10,150 nucleotides of DNA from Sphingomonadaceae bacterium (lineage in GTDB: Bacteria; Pseudomonadota; Alphaproteobacteria; Sphingomonadales; Sphingomonadaceae): positions 1 through 10,150 of the forward strand of contig JAEMTM010000066.1 in NCBI GenBank assembly GCA_016462305.1. The letters are read 5' to 3'. The notes below the pieces were generated by a model, which made no database searches, had not been told where the DNA came from, and saw nothing but the letters and a program-made list of their open reading frames with translations. This document shows, piece by piece, positions 7,017 to 10,150 of the stretch (the first letter of the stretch is position 1; every line of letters starts with the position of its first letter). The translations under genes and the position numbers were made by a program.

Positions 7017-7811
7017 ATGACACATACACCCACCTCACTCGCCCGCCCCGAAGATGCCTCAAGCGCTCAAACGGAAACACCCCTTGCCAATTCGGACGCA
7101 CCTGCACCCGACGGATATGATTCGCCTGAATATTATGATCCGCAGGAATATCGTTGGGTCCCTGTCCGGCGACGACCGCGCCATGACGGATGGACCGAAG
7201 AAAAACAAAGGCGCTTTATCGAAGCCTTGGCAGACACGGGTCTTGTTAGCCACGCCGCAAAATCGGTAGGGATGAGCCGCGAATCGGCCAACCGCCTCCG
7301 CCGTTCGGCGCATGGCGCGGCCTTTTCGCGGGCATGGGATGCGGCCCGGCAATATGCAGGCGGCGCGTTGGAAGATATTGCCTTTGAACGCGCCATCCAA
7401 GGCGTCGAACATAATGTATATGATGAATGTGGCGAAGTGATCTGCACCAAACGGGTGTATAATGATAGGCTGCTGACCTTTTTGCTCCGCCATCTAAAGC
7501 CGGAGCGTTATGCCCAAAATGCATCGGCAACGCCTGTGCCACCCGCGAGCAATCTGGAAATGAGCCTGCGCGCGATGGAACCGCAACTGCCCGCGCCGCC
7601 TGAGGCGTTGATGGATACAGAGTCGCTTGAAGATGCATATGCGCTAGCCGATTTGGCAGACGGCATCTTTCCGCATTTTCTGTCGGAACAACGTCCAGAT
7701 GAAGACGCAGTACGATTATTACAGGAGAAATGCGATGCGGGGCTGCAACGTCGTTTGATCGCGGTTGGTCTGGCAACCCCAAAAGACCCGCCACGGCGGC
7801 GTTTTAGGTGA
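7017..7811 (+). CDS. Helix-turn-helix protein resembling phage terminase small subunits, function unknown
   Basis: I do not know a function for this 264-residue protein. The first 50 residues are acidic, low-complexity and rich in P, D, E and Y, followed by a basic patch (VPVRRRPRH, 48-56). Residues 59-100 (GWTEEKQRRFIEALADTGLVSHAAKSVGMSRESANRLRR) are a convincing homeodomain-like helix-turn-helix. The next segment, AIQGVEHNVYDECGEVICTKRVYNDRLLTFLLRHLKPERY (126-165), has the layout of terminase-small-subunit-like proteins, in which a 'GVE..V...GE....RR.YND.LL..LL' stretch follows the helix-turn-helix. The C-terminal 95 residues are variable. No large terminase, portal or other phage gene is nearby, so it is probably a settled chromosomal gene, perhaps a regulator. 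No Shine-Dalgarno precedes the ATG. It diverges from rsh over 195 bases. Confidence 0.75.
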   Translation: MTHTPTSLARPEDASSAQTETPLANSDAPAPDGYDSPEYYDPQEYRWVPVRRRPRHDGWTEEKQRRFIEALADTGLVSHAAKSVGMSRESANRLRRSAHGAAFSRAWDAARQYAGGALEDIAFERAIQGVEHNVYDECGEVICTKRVYNDRLLTFLLRHLKPERYAQNASATPVPPASNLEMSLRAMEPQLPAPPEALMDTESLEDAYALADLADGIFPHFLSEQRPDEDAVRLLQEKCDAGLQRRLIAVGLATPKDPPRRRFR

Positions 7812-7849
7812 GACCTTAGTGTGACTTTTCAACTATCCAACAGCGCAAC

Positions 7850-7883
7850 AAAAATGCGCCGAAGGGTCGGTCCCTTCGGCGCA
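7850..7883 (-). terminator. Intrinsic terminator (minus strand; hairpin may serve both strands)
   Basis: TGCGCCGAAGGG (7855-7866) and CCCTTCGGCGCA (7872-7883) form a perfect 12-bp stem around a 5-base loop. Read on the minus strand the stem is followed by five U residues (7850-7854) and then GUUG, a good Rho-independent terminator for transcripts from 7965-8321. On the plus strand only UUU follows after one base, so it could weakly end the 7017 gene, whose stop lies 43 bases before it. Confidence 0.85.
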
Positions 7884-7890
7884 GTTTGCA

Positions 7891-7947
7891 TTCGGCTCCT
7901 AAAGCTGCACGAAACATGCAGCAAGGGGGTAGGAGAGCGGAGCCGAA
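7891..7947 (-). ncRNA. Candidate structured 3'-UTR or small RNA element
   Basis: A perfect 9-bp outer stem (7891-7899 with 7939-7947) encloses a perfect 6-bp hairpin (7904-7909 with 7917-7922, 7-base loop). Read on the minus strand, the segment between the 5' outer arm and the inner hairpin is an unpaired, pyrimidine-rich stretch, GCUCUCCUACCCCCUU (7923-7938), containing CUCCU, complementary to Shine-Dalgarno sequences. The element begins 17 bases after the stop of the secreted-protein gene and is followed by the intrinsic terminator, so the unit 7850-7964 is about 115 nt. Exposed C-rich loops are known from alphaproteobacterial small RNAs. Whether it is a separate RNA, processed 3' UTR or only mRNA stabiliser is unknown. 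Confidence 0.4.
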
Positions 7948-7964
7948 AAATTCCGGTCCTGACC

Positions 7965-8321
7965 CTAGTTTTTGGCAATGGCCTTTGCACTGTCGCCATT
8001 GCATGCCGCAACTTCTTCAGCCGTGAACACACGCTTACCGGCGGTGAAGGCGGTAACTGCACCGAATTCGCGGGCGATGCTGATGCACATATTCTTTGGC
8101 GCAGTCGATGCGATTGGCGCGCGGCAGCTCGTGCCTTCGCACTTTACATATACGCTGCGCAACAGCTCTGGCTTGGCAGTGGTCGGCTGCGCCAGCTCGG
8201 CCTTGTAATAGCTATTGTTGGTGTTGGCATGTGCCTGCGGCGCTGCGAACAAAAAAGTTGCGCTCAAAGCCGTGGCAGCAGCAAGCGCGCCCATGCGGGC
8301 GGTAATTTGGGAGAGAGTCAT
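7965..8321 (-). CDS. Small secreted four-cysteine protein, CC_3452 family
   Basis: A probable periplasmic protein of unknown function. From the preferred ATG at 8321 it has 118 residues; an extra ATG at 8324 would add one. In the longer numbering, residues 1-33 are a signal peptide with an alanine-rich hydrophobic core and cleavage after AHA (A33). The mature part starts NTNNSYYKAELAQP, followed by VKCEGTSCRAP, MCISIAREFG-AVTAF and AACNG. Cysteines 62, 67, 80 and 108 could form two disulfides. This order is what I recall for the alphaproteobacterial 'CC_3452 family' of conserved hypothetical proteins; the family name is from memory, the role is unknown. It is monocistronic: a structured 3' region and terminator follow, and a divergent HxlR gene lies 194 bases upstream. 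Confidence 0.8.
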   Translation of the reverse strand: MTLSQITARMGALAAATALSATFLFAAPQAHANTNNSYYKAELAQPTTAKPELLRSVYVKCEGTSCRAPIASTAPKNMCISIAREFGAVTAFTAGKRVFTAEEVAACNGDSAKAIAKN

Positions 8322-8328
8322 CATATCA

Positions 8329-8334
8329 TCCTTT
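8329..8334 (-). promoter_or_regulatory. Ribosome binding site of the secreted four-cysteine protein
   Basis: AAAGGA on the minus strand lies 4 bases before the first ATG (8324) and 7 bases before the second (8321). The spacing favours the second ATG as the real start. Confidence 0.6.
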
Positions 8335-8408
8335 AGCTTTGCTATATTTTCAAATCACAACCCGGAGCTTTGGTTCCTTGGCCGTGATTTGCGCCTCTGA
8401 TAGATCAG

Positions 8409-8417
8409 TTGCGAATC
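8409..8417 (+). promoter_or_regulatory. TTGCGAATC half-site in the secreted protein-HxlR gap
   Basis: The same 9-mer that forms half of the Fur-like sites at the TonB receptor. The expected partner arm is poor here (ACTACTT), so it is a half-site at best. It lies 85 bases upstream of the secreted protein start and 99 bases upstream of the HxlR start. Confidence 0.25.
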
Positions 8418-8420
8418 ACT

Positions 8421-8436
8421 ACTTATTATTGTAAGT
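8421..8436. repeat. Short inverted repeat upstream of the HxlR gene
   Basis: ACTTATTATTGTAAGT has ACTTA and TAAGT arms around a 6-base AT-rich centre, 79 bases before the HxlR start. HxlR-type dimers bind short inverted repeats near their own genes, so this is a candidate operator, but five-base arms in AT-rich DNA arise easily by chance. Confidence 0.25.
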
Positions 8437-8502
8437 TTCTAAATGCAACTTAAATTTGTAATTTGGGTTGATTATTTGGAACAAGGGTCGCAATCTGCGA
8501 TC

Positions 8503-8508
8503 GGGAGG
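8503..8508 (+). promoter_or_regulatory. Ribosome binding site of the HxlR gene
   Basis: GGGAGG lies 7 bases before the ATG at 8516. It decides the start: upstream in-frame TTG 8468 has no such signal, and ATG 8509 is in another frame. Confidence 0.8.
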
Positions 8509-8515
8509 ATGTTTG

Positions 8516-9031
8516 ATGGGTGAATTGCGGGAACCTTTGGACGAGCTCGCCGAATGTGGCCTCCCCATGGCGCTGGAGGCGATGGGCGAACGCTGGTCAT
8601 TCATGATCTTGCGCGCGGCCTTTAATGGCGTTCGGCATTTTGAGGAGTTTCTGTCCGAATTCAGCATTGCGCGCAACATATTGGCCAACCGCCTGACTCG
8701 CTTGACCGAAAGCGGAATATTACACCGCACCCCCTGCCCCGACGACCGGCGAAAGGTTGAATATCGCCTGACGGAAAAAGGGCTCGACTTACTGCCAACG
8801 ATGATTGCCCTGCGCCAATGGGGCGAAAAATGGGGCACGGGCGTTTTGTCCAATCCGGTATTGGTCGATGACCGTGACAGGCAGCCAATCCTGCCGGTCA
8901 CAATCCGTAGCCATGACGAACGGGTTCTTGGCCATATGGACCTATGCTGGATGAACGCGGCGGACATTACGCCGATCAGCGCCGACACGCATGAAGCGGA
9001 TGATCGCGTCCGGAAGTTAAGCGCAATTTAA
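8516..9031 (+). CDS. HxlR-family winged-helix transcriptional regulator
   Basis: A dimeric DNA-binding regulator of 171 residues. The HxlR domain spans about residues 14-107: C14-GLPMALEAMGERWSFMILRAAFNGVRHFEEF, the recognition region SIARNILANRLTRLTESGILHRTP, then the wing DDRRKVEYRLTEKG and a helix ending LRQWGEKW. The remaining 60 or so residues (VLVDDRDRQPILPVTIRS onward) are a C-terminal extension seen in some members, without a motif I can name. The N-terminal cysteine at 14 is the position conserved in the family and used as a thiol sensor in HypR of Bacillus; further cysteines are in HRTPCPDD and DLCWMN. It diverges from the secreted four-cysteine protein gene. The ligand or signal is unknown, and no obvious enzyme target is adjacent. 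Confidence 0.88.
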   Translation: MGELREPLDELAECGLPMALEAMGERWSFMILRAAFNGVRHFEEFLSEFSIARNILANRLTRLTESGILHRTPCPDDRRKVEYRLTEKGLDLLPTMIALRQWGEKWGTGVLSNPVLVDDRDRQPILPVTIRSHDERVLGHMDLCWMNAADITPISADTHEADDRVRKLSAI

Positions 9032-9058
9032 CCTGCGCGCCTGACCCTAAAGCGGCCA

Positions 9059-9087
9059 TTGAATTTTTGTTGCGAATCTGTTACACT
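9059..9087 (+). promoter_or_regulatory. Predicted carD promoter with embedded TTGCGAATC
   Basis: TTGAAT (9059-9064) and TACACT (9082-9087) are separated by exactly 17 bases, each close to the housekeeping consensus. The transcript would start near 9094, giving a leader of about 146 bases before the carD ATG. The TTGCGAATC 9-mer (9070-9078) fills the spacer, so any protein binding it would block RNA polymerase. Confidence 0.5.
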
Positions 9088-9131
9088 TCGCGCCGTCAGG
9101 CCAAAAATGGTCGATGACTGCGCGTCCAATC

Positions 9132-9200
9132 CAGGCAGCGACAGGTTCATGACGTAAGGGACGAACAAAAAAAGTCTGATGGGTGACGCTCTGTTGCCTG
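9132..9200 (+). other. Possible folded leader of carD mRNA
   Basis: CAGGCA (9132-9137) and ACAG (9141-9144) can pair with TGCCTG (9195-9200) and CTGT (9191-9194), a 10-bp stem with a 3-base bulge closing a 46-base loop. It ends 26 bases before the ribosome binding site. No known riboswitch class is recognised; it may be chance. Confidence 0.25.
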
Positions 9201-9226
9201 AACAAGCTATTTCTCCCGAATAACCA

Positions 9227-9232
9227 GAAAGG
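9227..9232 (+). promoter_or_regulatory. Ribosome binding site of carD
   Basis: GAAAGG lies 7 bases before the ATG at 9240 and selects this start over an upstream in-frame codon at 9183, whose extra 19 residues do not look like CarD. Confidence 0.75.
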
Positions 9233-9239
9233 TCGTAAT

Positions 9240-9767
9240 ATGACGTCCACCGCGGCGATTTTTGATGTAGGCGATTATGTGGTATATCCCAAGCATGGGG
9301 TTGGCCGCGTGATTGAACTCCAAGATTCCGAAATCGCAGGGATGCAGCTTCAGTTGTATGTCCTGCGCTTTGAAAAAGAAAAAATGACGCTTCGCGTGCC
9401 TTTCAACAAGGCCGAAGGCGTCGGTATGCGTAAGCTGTCGAGCGACAAGACGCTGAAGGAAGCGATGCACACCTTGACCGGCAAGCCCAAGGTGAAACGC
9501 ACCATGTGGTCACGTCGTGCGCAAGAATATGAAGCGAAGATCAACTCGGGCGACCTTGTATCGATCGCCGAAGTGACACGCGATCTGTTTCGTCCCGACG
9601 ACCAGCCAGAGCAAAGCTATTCCGAGCGGCAAATTTTTGAAGCCGCATCCAGCCGTTTGGCGCGCGAGCTCGCCGCCATGGAAAAGACCGATGAAAAGGC
9701 GGCGCTCCAGAAAATTCTCGTCATCTTGAATGAGGCGGCACCGCAATATTACGAAAAAGCAGATTAA
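9240..9767 (+). CDS. carD: CarD/CdnL-family RNA polymerase-binding transcription factor
   Basis: Binds the RNA polymerase beta subunit and stabilises open promoter complexes, especially at rRNA and growth genes. The protein has 175 residues. The N-terminal Tudor-like RNA polymerase interaction domain covers about residues 7-66 (FDVGDYVVYPKHGVGRVIELQDSE, then LRFEKEKMTLRVPFNKAEGVGMRKL). The C-terminal helical, DNA-contacting domain follows with W90 in MWSRRAQEYEAKINSGD, matching the tryptophan that wedges into the upstream edge of the transcription bubble in mycobacterial CarD, then LVSIAEVTRDLF and ARELAAMEKTDEKAALQKI. Length and order fit alphaproteobacterial CdnL. The protein ends in KAD. 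It is flanked by its own predicted promoter and a strong terminator, so it is likely monocistronic. Confidence 0.94.
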   Translation: MTSTAAIFDVGDYVVYPKHGVGRVIELQDSEIAGMQLQLYVLRFEKEKMTLRVPFNKAEGVGMRKLSSDKTLKEAMHTLTGKPKVKRTMWSRRAQEYEAKINSGDLVSIAEVTRDLFRPDDQPEQSYSERQIFEAASSRLARELAAMEKTDEKAALQKILVILNEAAPQYYEKAD

Positions 9768-9791
9768 ACTTTCCTTATCGAAAAAAATCTG

Positions 9792-9819
9792 AAGGGCGCT
9801 GGAAACGGCGCCCTTTTTT
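9792..9819 (+). terminator. Intrinsic terminator of carD
   Basis: AAGGGCGC (9792-9799) pairs with GCGCCCTT (9808-9815) around an 8-base loop, and a run of six T (9814-9819) ends the element. It begins 25 bases after the carD stop codon, an excellent Rho-independent terminator. Confidence 0.92.
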
Positions 9820-9884
9820 CGGGCTTCATGCTACCGCGTAACGCCCAGCCTGACAATAAGATGTCCCGAATGATATGAGGCAGC

Positions 9885-10150
9885 ATGGCCAAGATAATAG
9901 TCTGGTATGACGGGGCGTGTCCCCTGTGCATTCGCGAGATTGCATTGATGCGTCGGCTTGATCGGCGGCGCGCCATCGATTTCCGCGACATCGCGCCTGC
10001 GGATGCGGTGTGTCCGCTTGACCGTCAATTGATGCTCGCGCGCTTCCACGCCAGCGAAGACGGCGTTATCCTATCTGGTGCCGCCGCCTTTGCCGCCATG
10101 TGGCGGGCAATAGCATTGCTGAAACCGCTTGGCCTCATCGCCCGCAATGC
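9885..10150 (+). CDS. DCC-family (DUF393) thiol-disulfide oxidoreductase-like protein (partial)
   Basis: Only the first 88 codons are in the window; the gene continues past the right edge. The protein begins MAKIIVWYDGACPLCIREIALMRR, the hallmark of the DCC/DUF393 family: a short beta strand followed by YDGxCPxC with a CxxC pair (C11, C14), then a basic helix, DFRDIAP, and a hydrophobic segment (GAAAFAAMWRAIALLKPLG) in the family's usual place. Members are predicted thioredoxin-like redox proteins, but the substrate is generally unknown. GAGG at 9877-9880 lies 4 bases before the ATG, somewhat close. A further in-frame upstream ATG (9861) runs into a stop, so 9885 is the start. It lies 65 bases after the carD terminator and is probably transcribed separately. 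Confidence 0.88.
   Translation, partial: MAKIIVWYDGACPLCIREIALMRRLDRRRAIDFRDIAPADAVCPLDRQLMLARFHASEDGVILSGAAAFAAMWRAIALLKPLGLIARN

Noticed and set aside
7821..8336. 171-residue plus-strand open frame
   Set aside because: It runs antisense across the terminator hairpin, the structured 3' region and the whole secreted-protein gene, which has a signal peptide and ribosome binding site; the plus-strand translation looks like no protein family.
9861..9877. Tiny in-frame upstream open frame MSRMI before the DUF393 gene
   Set aside because: Five codons with no ribosome binding site; ends before the real start and has no sign of function.
9207..10049. Minus-strand open frames opposite carD and the DUF393 gene
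   Set aside because: Compositional shadows of well-identified genes on the plus strand.
1..10150. Search for tRNA, rRNA, CRISPR, insertion sequence ends, phage or toxin-antitoxin modules
   Set aside because: No cloverleaf-like segment, no direct repeat array, no transposase or integrase motifs, and no paired small genes were seen on either strand.

Overview
The window looks like a chromosomal segment of an alphaproteobacterium, most likely of the order Sphingomonadales. The reasons are the protein families and their flavour (a bifunctional Rsh, a CarD/CdnL factor, a CC_3452-type secreted protein, a RecX of sphingomonad style, a helix-turn-helix protein resembling a terminase small subunit) and a base composition that is GC-rich but only moderately so. 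No insertion sequence, phage module, CRISPR array, tRNA or rRNA was seen. Genes are densely packed and both window edges cut through a gene.

Layout from left to right. (1) 1-1836, minus strand: the N-terminal 612 codons of a TonB-dependent siderophore receptor, with two Fur-box-like palindromes just upstream of its start. (2) 2000-2347, plus: a short ArsC-type arsenate reductase, divergent from the receptor. (3) 2354-4093, minus: a fatty acyl-AMP ligase that converges on arsC with 6 bases between the stops. (4) 4192-4725, plus: RecX, divergent from the ligase. (5) 4728-6821, minus: the bifunctional (p)ppGpp synthetase/hydrolase Rsh, tail to tail with recX with only 2 bases between stops. (6) 7017-7811, plus: a DNA-binding-like protein of unknown role whose -10-like box lies almost on its start codon. 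(7) 7850-7964: a highly structured RNA region ending in an intrinsic terminator, downstream of (8) 7965-8321, minus: a small secreted four-cysteine protein. (9) 8516-9031, plus: an HxlR-family regulator. (10) 9240-9767, plus: the RNA-polymerase-binding factor CarD, with a long leader and a clear terminator. (11) 9885 onward, plus: the start of a DCC-family (DUF393) thiol oxidoreductase, cut by the window edge.

The genes do not form one pathway. Two themes link some of them. Rsh and CarD both set transcription to nutrient state. The receptor is probably iron-regulated. The 9-mer TTGCGAATC, half of the Fur-like palindromes, occurs four times in the window, always between genes: twice at the receptor, once between the secreted protein and HxlR, and once inside the predicted carD promoter. 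The most interesting candidate for something undescribed is the region 7850-7964 on the minus strand, which reads like a 3'-UTR-derived small RNA with an exposed pyrimidine-rich, anti-Shine-Dalgarno-like stretch.
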